Assembly: GCA_023105745.1 (NCBI GenBank)
Contig: JALGQZ010000011.1
Span: 49,648,698-49,712,697, forward strand
Direction of reading: 5' to 3'
Source of the DNA: Austropuccinia psidii
Taxonomy: Eukaryota > Basidiomycota > Pucciniomycetes > Pucciniales > Sphaerophragmiaceae
DNA length: 64,000 nt
Part shown: piece after piece, positions 35,386 to 47,666 of the stretch
How positions within the stretch are numbered: the first letter of the stretch is position 1
Layout: each line of letters opens with the position of its first letter
Program-made: the position numbers and the translations under genes
The notes under the pieces: generated by a model
Database searches by the model: none
What the model was told of the DNA's origin: nothing
The model's input: only the letters and a program-made list of their open reading frames with translations

Positions 35386-37030
35386 TGGGAGCTCCTCTTT
35401 TGTGGTATTGAAATGAGGCAGTATCTGAAGTGGGAAATCAGAGGTAACCAGTTTTTAATTGCTAATAAGTCCTTTAACAAAGGGTGATAAGGTTTATTTC
35501 CTGCACCTCCTAAAGATACTGGACAAATTCTTCCTTGGTGCCCACAAACCAAAAAAAAATTAGTAATTGGCTTAAAAACTAAGAAAAGTAATTCAGTGTT
35601 CTCTGATCAGACCTATTCAATGCATAAAAACCTATAATAAATAGGTCAGTAATACATAAAATTCAACACTTTTAGGGTTGTGTTTGTTTTTTAATAATTA
35701 GTTTTAAATCTTTGTGAGTCTTTGTGGTTGTGATTGATTTTGAAAATTTGAGTTTTATGGATTTTTAAATTTTTCATATTAGTTGTTTGAAGTTGAGTCT
35801 TTATAATAGTGATAAGGATAATTTTTCAATACTTTTTTTTGTGATTTTATAAGCTGTTTATTTTTTTTGAGAATTAATGGATATAAAGAAATTTTTGGTT
35901 ATTAAGGGTAAATCAAAGAAATTGAAGTGTTGGATATGGGTAAGATAATTTACATTTGTGTTTTTGGGGTGTTTTATAAGGGTAAGATAATTTAGATTTA
36001 TAGAATAATAAATGCATAAATTATCTTTAATAATAAATAATACCACTGAGTCTTGGCTACTGGGTAAATTTTCAAAATACCATACTTCCTTTGAGTTTAG
36101 CTACTGGCTAAGTAAAAATAATAAGAAAATTCTGGCCTACCTTCCAGTTAAGGGATGGATTCTTCCTGTGCTTATAATGTGCATCCATAGGGTAATAACT
36201 GAAATTTGGGGGGGAGGGGCCCTCTATTCATACCTTTTGGGAACCCAGGGGGGCCTTCATAGAAGGCCTCTTTACCCACTCTATTTTCCTTTTATTCTAT
36301 CATGTGACTTAATTTTGGTGGTGGTTTTCCTTCAAGAAGCTCAGTTTATTGTTTTGACTTTTAAAATTATTCAGGGTTTTCTTTTTAAAAAAGGGATAAT
36401 TGGTGATCTTTGGTTTGTTTTACTGTTTAACTGTCCTTCATGAAGGGGGTTTGATTAATCCTTTGTTATTTTTGAGCTTACTGGTTGGCTGTTGAATTTA
36501 TGCAAGGGGAACTTCCATTTCATATAGGAAAAAAAGTGTGATTTTTAAGTTGATCTTCAAGCTTGTGTAAAAGGTTTTCATTGAATCCAATGTATATGAT
36601 GTGATATGTCATCTTTTGGAATTTAGGAGTGTCTGTGCCCTATCTGCTGAATCCATGCAAGGAGGCTGTTCCAAGGCTGACTGTTGAGATTTCTTGAATA
36701 AAGAATATTTTTTATATTTGTTGATTTGACCTTACTGGTTCACTGTTTAACTTGATGTAAGGCTGTTAAGGGGTGTTTGATTTTCCACATTTGGGTAATT
36801 TATGCTGGAATTTATTCTTTATATGTAACATTTGTCTCTACATACCCTTCCTGTAACTATATGATATGCTGTAAACTATAATATTTGATATGTGTGCATG
36901 TAATGGTGGTATGTGTTGAGGGGTTGATTGGTATTGTAAGGATATATTTGGATGTAGCTCTTAGTGTAATCCATCATTTTGAAAGGCTCTTGAGTTTTGG
37001 TAGTTCTTGTGGACTTGAGGCTGGCCAAAA
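35386..37030 (-). repeat. Possible 5' LTR of element 4 and unassigned repeat sequence
   Basis: Lies upstream, on the minus strand, of the primer-binding-like site and the gag-like remnant, so it should contain the 5' LTR. It has a hairpin block near 36242-36275 (GGGGCCTT, short loop, AAGGCCTC) like the LTR-end hairpins of elements 2 and 3. The right boundary and a partner LTR were not found. Confidence 0.3.
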
Positions 37031-37057
37031 TAATGTTATGGAATACCACAACACAGA

Positions 37058-37412
37058 CTATGGTCTGAAGGCTGTAGGGGGACAAAATGAACCAAAAATT
37101 CCATTCAGGCCAAAACCTCCTTAGCCAAAGGAGCCTGGTGCTGGTGGAAGGGGTCCAGTCCCAGTGGAATTGCCTGGGGTCAAGGGTTATCAAAGAGGCC
37201 TCAAGGGCCAAAAAAGGGGATATGGCCTTTGAGGCCATAGTTGATTGTTGGGACCAATATGGCCAGAAAACAGTGGGTATGGATCAAGGGGCCACAGAGA
37301 ACCTGGATGGCCAATTTGACATATAAGGATAAATGTGGCCAATTTTCCATGAGATTTTTGTGACAGGAATTTCCATATATCCATCCATGGGGGGTTATTT
37401 CCCATGGTTGTG
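37058..37412 (-). repeat. Partial 3' LTR of element 3
   Basis: Matches about 47400-47666 with gaps: shared blocks around the CCCAGTGGAAT, AGGGTTAT, GGATATGGCC and CCATCCATGGGG words, both ending TTTCCCATGGTTGTGACA. Similarity fades left of about 37058, so the rest has been lost or replaced. Confidence 0.65.
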
Positions 37413-37426
37413 ACAGCACCCCCCAC
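37413..37426 (-). promoter_or_regulatory. Polypurine tract of element 3
   Basis: Minus-strand AGGGTGGGGGGTGC before the LTR start TGTCACAACC. The following GGTGAGCTCCTGA matches GGTGGGCTCCTGA beside the tract of element 2. Confidence 0.65.
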
Positions 37427-38149
37427 CCTGAATGGTGAGCTCCTGAGAACTAATACAAGGTCAGGACTTTTTATGATTGTTGAAAGGATTGTGGATAAAA
37501 ATTTCAAGAGGAGTAGGCTTTATTTAAAAGTGAAAACTGATATTAAAATTAGCACATGACATAAGGATTACTTGTTGTTATTTTAAATTGGCTTTTGTAC
37601 TTGACAGGCTTTGAGGGATTGATGTATATTTTTTCATAAAAATGATATAAAAGAAAAATTTTGAGAATAAAGAATCAAAAAAATAAAATAGGGAAAAATT
37701 AATCTTGAGGGGGCTCCAATCTTGAACACTGATGTTAATAATTGTTGTTAATTGGCCAAAGACCTGGGAAAAGACTGATTTCAGGTTCTCACAGAGTGGC
37801 CAGGGTGATGTTTTGGAAGATTTTACGCCCCTCAGGGAAGTGCACACCAGGAGAGGGACTTACCTGTGGTAGTTACCAATCCTGCCAGTGCCATAAAGAG
37901 GAAAATAACTTTTTGATGGAATGACTGGGAATTAATATATACTTGGAAATTTAATTCAAAAGTAATTTTCCATAAAGACTGTAATTTAAGTTGAAATCTT
38001 GGCCAGAGTCCTGTGTCCAAATAATTGACAATTGCTTCCGGAGTGGCCAGGGTTATTTTTACAAAAAAAAGGTATAGGATACCTCTAAAGGTACATACCA
38101 GGAGCAGGTACTTACTTTCTCAAAATTCTCTCCCCACTAAAAATAATAA
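37427..38149 (-). other. pol 3' region of element 3 with the duplicated module
   Basis: Contains two copies (about 37790-37880 and 38040-38150) of the segment that also occurs twice behind pol in element 2, each with GTGGCCAGGG, a CCAGGAG box and a GTAAGT word on the minus strand. No protein recognised. Confidence 0.55.
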
Positions 38150-39660
38150 AAAATCAATCTTTTGAAGAATTTGGTCCTGGCTTGTCATGATATAATTAGT
38201 AGAAATCTTTAAAATGTTCAGGGAAATTCTTCAGGTTTTTGGTTGTTTCCCAAGTGGATCTTGCTGGGTTTTTACTTGGACTTTTTTATTCCACCAAATA
38301 CCATAATTCTCCTCCTTTGGATTCATAATCCAGGATTTGGGAGACTTACCATTCCCCTTCTTCTTCAATTATTATTGGAGTAGGAGACTCATGATGCCTA
38401 TGTGGGCTTTTTGATGTCTTCACTTGTTCCAGGAGGGAAATATTAAATACTGGACAAATGGAGCTCCATTGAGATGGGATATTGAGGTGGCAAGTATGAG
38501 TGATGAATTTCTTCAAGATTGGAAAGGAACAAAACCATCTTTCTGGAAGTCTTTTGGTTTGTCTGGTTCATCTAATTCATTTTAGGAAAGCCATGCCATG
38601 TCCCCAGGATTGAAAAGAGGTTTACTTTCTCTAATTGTATCTTCATACCTCTTGAAGCTATTTATGGAAACTTTAAGTTCTTTCTTAACATCTTTCTGTA
38701 CTGATTGTATTTTAATTGATAAATTTCCAGAATTAGTTTACCTAGTAATGTAAACTTATTAAAATTGAGGATCTCTTCTATAATCAGTGAAAAACAGTGA
38801 TTATTTTGTTGAAAAGTGGTCAGAGTTATTATGGGAAAATTCATCCAGAGGGAGCCAGGTATGCCAATCAATTTGATGACAACTAACATACATCCAAAGG
38901 TACTGTTTTAGTATCTTATTTACCCTTTCTGTCTGTCCATCAGTTTCAGGAGTGTATGAAGTTGAAATATCTCTTTGAAATTTGAGCTGCCAAAAAGGTT
39001 TGGTCCAAAAGGAAGAAAATAAATTGAACCTTTATCAATGAAAATGTTTTCTGGAAGACTGTGATTTGAGAGAATATTATTGATGAATAAATGGGTAAAA
39101 TCCAGTGAATTAATGCAAGAAATCTTTGGAATACATACTTCCATTTTTGAGAGCTTGTCTACTATGAACAGCATTGAACAGTGGAAATTTGGTGATGAAG
39201 TCCATTGGAAGACAAATCCAAGGACCATTTGAAATTGGAGGGGTTTGAGTAACTTAAACTTCTTGTGATCAATATCATTTTCTCTTGAGCACTGTTGACA
39301 GGATGAAACAAAATGCTTGATAAATTGAGTCATTCCAGACCAGTGGAAATCCCACTTTAAAAGCTTTAGAGTCTTATCTTGGCCAGGATTTACAGCTAGA
39401 GGAAATTCATGGTAATTTTGAAGTATATTGAGCTGGATCATGTGGTCATTTGGGACCACCACCCAATCTGTGAAGAGAAGAAGTTTGGAAGAAGGATCCA
39501 GAGACTAATATTCAGCATATTTACCTTTGCCCAAATCTTGAATAATACTTCTGTATTGAGAATCTTGCCATAATTCCATCTGAGCTTAATCAATACACCT
39601 TGACTGCAAATAATTTTGAGGCTTGATATTCATGTTTCTTGATTATTTGTTGATAATCAT
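38150..39660 (-). pseudogene. Integrase and chromodomain remnant of element 3
   Basis: A 180-residue open frame (39462-38920) holds the zinc finger (CQQCSREND) and part of the core. The first catalytic Asp motif is altered (WTSSP), the second is retained in a DKGS motif, and the region of the Glu is degraded. Chromodomain traces (GGELWYLVE, then STWET, then HDKPGP) are at about 38340-38170. Multiple stops and shifts. Confidence 0.8.
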
Positions 39661-40576
39661 TGGCTTATTGCTAATAAAATTCTCCACCCTCTTTGTGTAA
39701 ACATTTTCCCAAAATGATAAAGCATCTGGAAGTTTGCCCAGCCGCCAGGGAAGTAGTTGATTTAAAAGTTAAATTTTGAAAGTAATTCAGCCCAGAAGGC
39801 TTGATGAAAAGTAATAATTTTTGAGGGAATGAAGTATTTAAGGGATTAATGATTGGTAAGAACTTCAAAAGGCTGAGAAAGAGAAAGAATAAAATCCATT
39901 TAATTCTTGAGAGCCCAGAATATTCCAAAGAGCTCTTTTGCATTAATATCATATTTGATCTCTTCTGTAATACGCTTGTGGCTAGTAAATGCAATAATCT
40001 GTTTTCCTGAGTAAGAAACCTGACTCAGTACAGCACACAAGGAATAATTGGAGTAATTGGTCTTTAAAATGGTGTTTAGAGAAGGATTTGAGGAGTGGTT
40101 AAAGCCTTGTTTAGTTAATTAAACTGGCTAAAAGCTTTCTTGTTGAGGGTAAAGCTGGATCTTTCTTGAGAAACTTGATGGGTGACCTGATTATCTTTCA
40201 GCAATTTTTGATAAAAGGGAGGTAAAAGTTGGAAAAACCAATAAAATATTGAGAAGCCTTGAGGTTTCTTGGAGGTGGACAATTAATAATTTTCTGGAAT
40301 TTTTATTGGTACATCTTGAGACCTTCAGAAGAGGCAATGTAACACAAATAATCAACACTTGAAGAATCAAAGAGGTACATGAAGGCCTTAGCAAAGAGGT
40401 TATTGGACCTGAGGCTGCTAAGAATAGTGGAAACATGAGTTACATTTTCTCCCTGAAACTTGGAAAAGAGAATAATTTCATCCAAATAAACCCAAACATG
40501 AACATCTAGAAGATCAGAGTAAATATAACTGACAATATTTTGAAAGGAGGCAGTGGCAGTAGTGAGCCCAAATGGA
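39661..40576 (-). pseudogene. RNase H and RT C-terminal part of element 3
   Basis: Open pieces at 40605-40303 (RT with IPFGLTTATASFQ and YLDEI, where YLDD has lost one Asp), 40436-40191 and 39994-39671. Interrupted upstream by the solo LTR at 40582. Confidence 0.8.
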
Positions 40577-40581
40577 ATAAC
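40577..40581. repeat. Target-site duplication (left) of the solo LTR
   Basis: ATAAC, identical to 42514-42518. Confidence 0.85.
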
Positions 40582-42513
40582 TGTAAGCCTTTGAGATATG
40601 ACCACATATCCAAAAAGGTCACAAGAAAAATTCTATAATAATTATACTTATAATAATTATCTTAAAGCTAGTTAAAATACCATAAATAGGTACAAAATCT
40701 GGATTAACTCAGAATCTAATTAGTAAACATGCAAAATACATTACACCATTAGATTCCTCATGGTAAAATACACATATGTCATTTTTATGGCATATTGGAA
40801 AAGTCAATAATTACTGAAGAATAAGTAATAATACCCTGAAAAGAACATAAAATATCATTTAACTCATAAATCAATGAAACAACATGTAAATTAAATTGTA
40901 CCATTGGATTTGCCATAAAGGTCTACACATCAAACAATTGTATGACAATTCTCTAAAGTCAATACTTCAGGAATTAAGTTGAATATATGCACTTTTTTGG
41001 TCAATGCATATATTCATGGTTTTTAACTAATATCTCTTTAAATATACATGATGGAAAGTTAACCAAAAATAAATTCATCATGTAATCACTTCAAAAACAC
41101 AGATATGAACTTTATTTTACAAGTAATAAACAAGGTTATAACTTGTAAGGGTTTATTGAACAAAATCAATGGAGCTGTTGACCACTTTGTTGTGAAAGTG
41201 GTCCAAACTTGAAAAAAGTGGATTTTCATACTCTACTAGTTGATAAGTGAAGAATGATGTAGCTTTTATCATAATATACAAGGTATAACCCCTTGAAAGC
41301 AAGGTTTGAAGTTTAAAATATTGAATTTTGACAGAAAAGATAAGTTACAAGAAAAATCATCAAAAATAGAGTTTTGATGATGTAATGAAATTCTCTTGGA
41401 AGTCTAATCAAGACATGCAAAGCTATCAGAAAACACTCTCAGAATAGCTGCAGCATGTATAACTCAAAAGTTATTAATGATCAAAGCTTAAGTTTAAAAT
41501 TGATCATTTATGATCACTCACTGTAATCTTATTTTAAGTTTAACAGTTATAAAAGCAATAAAGCTGGTGAATACTATTAGATTATGATTAATACTAATAA
41601 AATCCACTAATTTTAGGCTTCTTGCAAGCCTATTATGTTATTAAACTTAGAGTTATAGTGATAACTCTAAATAATGGAGTAATAATGAGATAAGATGGTT
41701 TGATCATGATGTAATCATCACTAAACCTTAAAAAACTAATCATTTCCAGTGGATACCATCAGTACACGTCTACTAAAAGCCTACTGGACTCTAGAAGGGA
41801 GGTATTTACTATAAATAGAGCTCTTTTCACTCTATTTTCCTCTAAGACACATAAAAACAATTAAAAAAATTAAAACAATTTAAACAAAGGTAAAATCTTT
41901 TATTCTTTGAATATAAATCTCTTATATTATCAAATATCCAAAGCTATCCTTATTATAATCATCATTTTTTTGACGCTATCACTTCAAATTGTACTTATGT
42001 TTTGTTATAAATTGCTTAAAAAATCTCATTTCCACATAAAAATCAAGTAAATTTGTAATTTATCTTATTTTATTTGTAAATACAATTTAAATAAGTTGTA
42101 TTTACATTATTTGGCGTAAATTCTTCCAAAATTAGTATATTAAGCATCAAAAGTAGGTTATTTTCTATTATTACTATTAATAATTCTTCCATTAATATAA
42201 ATAGTATTTATATTAATATATGACTTTAATATTAGTAATATTTCCTTATTATTTGTTTGTAACAATAATAAAGAGCTTTTAAATATATTAATTATCTTAT
42301 ATCAATATATTTATTTTATTATATTATTTTTTTATAATATAAATTATATTGTTATATTTATTTGATAATATGATTATTTTTGCGCCATAATTATAATAAT
42401 TCTTCATTATTATAGTTGTTTTTATCTTATTTATTCTATTTATAAGGACATTCAGAGTACAATAAGTAAAATGTTATTAATTTTTATTTATCTTTTCATA
42501 GTCAAACCTTACA
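40582..42513 (+). repeat. Solo LTR of an element-1-like family, inside RT of element 3
   Basis: 1932 bp from TGTAAGCC to CCTTACA, flanked by ATAAC duplications. The first 40 bases align with the LTR start of element 1 (CACATA-CCAAAA words) and the last bases match too, with similar total length. No internal coding sequence, so an element was reduced to one LTR by recombination between its two LTRs. The RT frame of element 3 breaks exactly at the two edges. TATAAATA at 41810. Confidence 0.9.
41810..41817 (+). promoter_or_regulatory. TATA box of the solo LTR
   Basis: TATAAATA followed by a GAGCTC and pyrimidine-rich stretch, in a position similar to the TATA boxes of the element 1 LTRs. Confidence 0.45.
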
Positions 42514-42518
42514 ATAAC
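42514..42518. repeat. Target-site duplication (right) of the solo LTR
   Basis: ATAAC, identical to 40577-40581. Confidence 0.85.
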
Positions 42519-43150
42519 CAAATATTCATAGCTGCCACATTTGGATATGAAATACGTCAGGTGTTCATCACCCTCCTTGATTATGTGCAGCTTATATGTG
42601 ACACTAAAATAAATCTTGTAGAAGATAGAATAACCACTTTAAAAAGTGAGAGGCTGATTCATAGGAGGAACAGGATATTTGTTCTTCCTAGTGAAAGCAT
42701 CAATTTTGTGTTAATGAAGCCACAAAAAGAGGCCAACATCCTTCTTTTTGACAAAGAATACAGGTGCTCCTGTTGAGGAAGAGCTTGGCTAGATGAAACC
42801 TTTCTCTAAATTCCTGTAAATTTAGACCCTGAGTATCTCTTACTCTTGATTTGACAAAGGATAGATGACCCCAACTGGAGGTACAGACCCCTCAACTTCA
42901 ATTTGATGATCACAGTCATGGATTGGAGGAGGTTTATATGCTTTCACCTTGGAAAATACCTCCAAATAGTTGCTATAAGAATCAGGAAAAACCTTTTTCA
43001 TGGTTTTAATTTCTTCTGTCTCTTCCTCTAAATCCTATAACTCTTCCATGAATTCATGATAAGATAAAGGAGGAAGTTCCACATCCCCATGGAAGCGATG
43101 AAGTAAATATATAGAATTATCTTCTCTGACATCTTTCATCTCTAGAGGAT
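42519..43150 (-). pseudogene. RT N-terminal part and linker of element 3
   Basis: Minus strand: EGDEHLTYF and CGSYEYLVI at the edge of the solo LTR, equivalent to EGDEHLTAF and YGSHEYLVM in element 2. Further upstream are traces of the linker (about 42900-43100). Stops throughout. Confidence 0.75.
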
Positions 43151-43735
43151 AGTAATTACTGAGGGGAATTCATGGAAGGAATATTGACAGAACTTGGAAA
43201 AGATGGTGTTCTAAAATTACCAACAAGAGCTGCACAAGTAGTGGTAGTGTACAATTCATTACCAAGGGGAATAATAGAATCACTAGAGTCCTTATCATCA
43301 GGATTAAAGGTGAGAATTCCGTTTCTCCAATCAATAGATGGATAAAAGTGATTAATAAAGTCATATACCAATATTAGGTCTTCTCCTTTGGGGTATTAAT
43401 TACTAACAAGTCCCATTAAAAGCTTGAGAAAGAAGGAATCTCAATCATATATTTGGTATGGTGAGTCACAAATAAACAAGGGGACTCTGAGGAGTCCAAA
43501 ATGATAAGATGGATCTTCTCTGGGAGTTCTTATATTCTAAAACTAATACTTGTTACCAAACCTTTTTGCAATAAATTAGTTTTTAGAACCGGAATGAATG
43601 ATAATACTGTAAAACATATCAGAGAGAGAAGAAACAAAACATTTGAGATATTTTTTTGACACCAGTATTCAGAAGTCACAAATGTGCTCTGCATGTAAAA
43701 AAATTAATACCATTGAATATAACATGATCTTTACT
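43151..43735 (-). pseudogene. Protease region of element 3
   Basis: The frame 43371-43156 (YDFINHFYPSIDWRNGILTF) corresponds to YDLIYHFNPIIDWKNGLITY of element 2. The active-site part near 43590 is degraded. Confidence 0.7.
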
Positions 43736-45607
43736 CAGGCTTTTCCCTTTCTGGGAGATTTTCTTGCTGGTTTTGAGGCCTTTTGAAACAAGTGTCAATA
43801 CTGTGCTTCCCACCACAATAAGCACACAAGCCCTCCTTCAATCTTCTTTCCTTTTCAGAACTAATCAACTTTTTGTCCTTATTCAAGAGGGAATAATGGG
43901 GTTTGTCCCTTTTCTTAACCCTGAAATTCTTCTTCTTATTACTTGAACTTGAATAATTGTGAGGGTTAGAAGAGCTTTACTCTAAGGATTCAGTTTTTTT
44001 TCTTTAAAATTATTCTTTTCCTTCTGCCTCTTATGATACCTATTATTTAGATCCAGGGTAACATCAATTAATTCTTGAAGAAAAACAATAATTGAAGAAT
44101 TGGATTCCAATCCCTTCCTATAATGATGCATAAAGGCCCTTTCACCCCAATCCCCATTTCTTGACACAAAGCTTCTTAAATCAGAATTTTCTAGGGAAAC
44201 ATTCCCTCCTCCCTTCATTCTTAAGGAATACAACTCTGCTTCATCTTTTATAACTTCATTTGGTTTCCCAAATAAAGTGAATAGTTGGTCCCAGCTATTG
44301 AGGAGGTAGTCTGGGTCCTTATTTGTAAGATTTTGATCATAAGGCTCAATCCTTTTTTTTTTCTTCTAATGAGAAATGAAGTTGAATAAATAACTTTCTT
44401 ATTGTCTTCAGAAAAGGTGCTTCTTATCATTGTGAAAAATAAGCTTCCAGTACTGGATAAAACTTCTGACTTTGAAGGGTTAAGTCCTTTCAAGGCAGTC
44501 CCATGCCTTCATAGATTGATTCTTGAAGCTTCTTGAAGATTGGCCATAATTTGAGTCATATGTTTCATTATTTTCAATAAGGGTGGGTCATACTCATGAG
44601 AGAAAGGTACATTAGACTGGGCTAGAGTTGGTCCTCCAGAGCCTTCAGAAGCCCTCACAGGAGCAGGGAAATCTTAAGTACCATTAGACTCTTCCTCTTC
44701 AACATCTTCACCAAGACCTTTCAAAGATTTCTTTGAAATGCCAGGAGAAGTGCCAACAGCTCCTGAAAAATATCCTGATCTTCTCAGCCCTCTTCCTTCC
44801 TGGATGGATGTTGCTTAAACTTCCATAATTCTGTCACAGATGGTGGAACTGTGACCTATAATACCAGAAAAAGATCAAGGAAATTCAACCTGGATCTTGT
44901 AGCCTTTTCTGCTCAGTTGTGATTATTGTGCAATCAAGAAACCTAGGGTCTATTCATGGTAGTGGTGGGATACCACCTGTTTCATTATGACCCTGAGTGG
45001 AGAGCTTGAGTGCTTGTTGATGGTTTCTGGCATCAATGTGATAGAAGATCAGGGTTTGCTGTCATGGGTGGATTTCACAATTTTGAGGGACACACATTGC
45101 AAAATTTTGGGTTTCAAACCTGTTGGCAGAAAGCGCTTGGGAATGATGACCCAACAGCCCTTATGGCTCTGTATACCGGCCTGTTGTGTAGCTGATGCCC
45201 CTCATGGAGGACAGGGTTGCCCATCTGTTTTAGTGCACTTTGGGATGCAGTGCTTCCTACCCTGGTGGAACTGTGACCTATAATACCAGAAAAAGATCAA
45301 GGAAATTCAATGTTGATCTTGTAGCCTTTCCTGCTCAGTTGTGATTATTGTGCAATCAAGCAACCTAGGGTCTAGTCATGGTGGTGGGGGGACCACCTGT
45401 TCTGACATGACCCTGAGTGGAGAGCTTGAGGGCTTGTTGATGGTTTCTGGCATCAATGTGACAAATTGGTCATCTGTCTAAGTGAGCCCTCAGTTGAGGA
45501 ACTTCTGGGCTCCCATCAAGAGGCTCTCTTGGGTTTGGAGTAAAAACAACTTGGATTCTGGCCTGAGATCTTTTCTGTCTTGCCAGAGGTGAATTTTGGA
45601 AAGGCAT
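43736..45607 (-). pseudogene. gag of element 3, with an insert
   Basis: Starts at ATG 45607 with a Pro/Arg-rich N-terminus like element 2. An insert (44841-45463) interrupts it after the LDR motif. Then follow the acidic stretch (about 44700), capsid remnants (44493-43982) and the zinc knuckle (CAYC-GGKH near 43835-43800). Many frameshifts. Confidence 0.8.
44841..45463. mobile_element. Small repeat-flanked insert in gag of element 3 (TRIM-like)
   Basis: Two direct repeats of about 200 bp (44841-45043 and 45263-45463, few mismatches) enclose a 219-bp unique segment with no coding family and a more even base composition than its surroundings. Comparison with gag of element 2 shows that the whole block is extra. 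On the minus strand the right copy starts TGTCACA and both end CCACCA, so a terminal-repeat retrotransposon in miniature is possible, but no target duplication or primer site was found. A tandem duplication is the alternative. Confidence 0.5.
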
Positions 45608-46353
45608 TATTTTCAAAATTAAATTAAATAAGAAATTAATCTAAATTCAAAATTTAAATATGAAAAACTTGAAACAAATCAGATATTAAATTTTGAACTC
45701 AATATCAAAATTGATATATTGAGGAAAAATCAAAATCAACAATTGTTTGATTTCAATCAAGCAATGTGTGAATATTGAGGAATTCAATCAATAATTCTTG
45801 AGTAAAAACAAACAATCAAATAAACTTAATTATTGAGGTAAAATAAATCAAATAAATGAGTTCTTGGGTAAAAATCAATCAACAAATAAAATCAATAAAT
45901 TCTTCAGGTCAAATCAATATCTTTAAGTTAAAATTGAACTTACTTCAAATAAATTAGTAAAAATAAAATAAAATTAGAATCTTTTTTGAATCAAAATCCT
46001 TGAAGAATAAATCAAAATGAATTTTTATGAATGAAGATTGTGTATGAAGTGAATTTTGCAACAAATTTAAAAATAAAAATTAACCTGTGACCTGAATTAA
46101 AATTGAATAGAATAAAAATGACTAGAAATGGTCAGCCAAACAATTTTAATAAAAATGAGAAATTTGATAAATTTTGAAAGAAAATTGTAAAGAGAAAACC
46201 AATTTTTGAGAGTTAAAGAATGATTAAAAATTGATATTTTTAAAGAAAACAGGCATTAAAATCATAAAATCATCATGATTGATTAATGAATGATTTCGAA
46301 AATAAAAAATGAAATAAATAATGAAAGAATAAATTATTGGTTGATCAATCTAA
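45608..46353 (-). other. 5' leader of element 3
   Basis: AT-rich, with many AATCAA words like the leader of element 2. No gene. Confidence 0.6.
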
Positions 46354-47666
46354 TGACACGGGGGCTCTTGGTAATAACAAGAGTGTCCTGTCACTCAGGA
46401 ATCAAAGAAATAAAGACAGTAATAGATTTATTTCATAAAAGAAGAGTACAAGCACAAATATGCATAAATACAAATAAGTAATCCAATGGCCCGGAGCCAA
46501 CCAAGCAAGCCCTTTATTCACTGTTTCAAACTGTCACAAAAAGAAAAATGGAATTAGTAAAGGATGTGACCACCAATATCCACTTACAGGCAAAGAAAGA
46601 GGTGCAAATGACTGACTTAAAAATCTCAGTATTTACTTTCAGAATTAAAAGAAAATATTAATAAAAATAAATCCAGTAGATTAATGGAGTGGGGGAAAAG
46701 TCCCCAGGGGATGAAAGAGTTGCTAGTATATGTGAAGAGCTAAAATATTGATCCTGGAGGATTGAAAACCCAGCTGTATTATTAGTGTATAGCTGTATTG
46801 GCTGTTTTGAGAAATATAACTTGGCCATCTTGGGAAATGAACTGGCTTCTTTGACAGCCACAGTATTTTAATTGAAATGATCCAAAAGGATAAATGCTAT
46901 ATAGATTGTATGAGCACAGTCTGTATGGATGAATTGAGTTGTCCAAGGAGTGTTGGAGCTTTGACACCTTGACAATTGATGTTAATTACTTCCTCTTGAA
47001 AATATCCTTGAAAATACTTGACCAGTATTCCCTTGGGGGGATGCTGTGTAAATGAAAAAGACCAATACCTGGATGGGTTAGGTTATTGGTGTCCTCTAAT
47101 GGCCTTCTTGAATTTTTACACATTACCCCCCATGGCATATAGATTGATGCCCTTGAATACCTTCCTTTGAAAATGGGATACAGGGTTGGTGACTTGTCTC
47201 AGATGAAATATTTGGGTCCTGAGATTGGCACCATTGGTTTTCTGAGGAAAAATGGTTTATAATGGTTCATAACACCATTTATGGAATTTGGGGTCTCATG
47301 GGCCATTTTGGCCAAAGGGCTTGGACTCCTTAATTTTAGGCCAAAAGGGGCCTGGGGTGTCCTATGGAAGGCAGGCTGTTTTTTATGGTCCATGGACTGT
47401 AGTATGTTGCATATGGTCTGCAGGCCATTTAGGTCAAACCTACCTTAATCAAAGGGGCCAGGCCAAAGGTCCAATTCCCAGTGGAATGGCCAGGGGCCAA
47501 GGGTTATGAAAAAGGCCCCAAGGGGCCAAAAAAAGGATATGGCCTGTGAAGCCATAATGGATTGTTGGGCCACAGAACACCAGGATGACCAATTGGGCAT
47601 GAGATGGGTAGGATGGGGATTTCCATTCATCCATCCATGGGGAGGTATTTCCCATGGTTGTGACAG
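46354..47666 (-). repeat. 5' LTR of element 3 (boundaries tentative)
   Basis: The left end TGACACGGGGGCTCTTGG, the hairpin, and words such as AGAAGAGTAC, CACTGTTTCAAACTGTCA, ACAGGCAAAGAAAGA and GGGGAAAAGT-CCCAGG follow the order seen in the LTRs of element 2. The right end GGTTGTGACA matches 37412. At about 1.3 kb it is longer than the element 2 LTR because of a GGCC-rich addition at 47220-47666. A PPT-like ATTACCCCCC after TTTTTACAC near 47119 leaves open that two elements are fused here. Confidence 0.55.

Larger units (their letters stand above)
37058..47666 (-). mobile_element. Element 3: decayed Ty3/gypsy relative of element 2
   Basis: Minus-strand remnants in the order gag (45607-43740), protease, RT, RNase H, integrase, chromodomain (about 38150), each recognisably related to element 2 but with many stops, shifts and lost catalytic residues. 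The flanking repeats share their right ends (GGTTGTGACA at 37412 and 47666), and the left one is followed by a polypurine tract complement. It is interrupted by a solo LTR (40582-42513) and by a repeat-flanked insert in gag (44841-45463). Unlike element 2 it has no extra antisense gene; only about 0.7 kb separates pol from the LTR. Confidence 0.88.

Noticed and set aside
41100..41900. Possible coding region inside the solo LTR
   Set aside because: Stop-rich in all frames; the segment matches an LTR in structure and ends.
45010..45283. Plus-strand frames of 61 and 98 residues in the insert of element 3 gag
   Set aside because: They run from a repeat into the core without a family resemblance, and start and stop within the duplicated segment.
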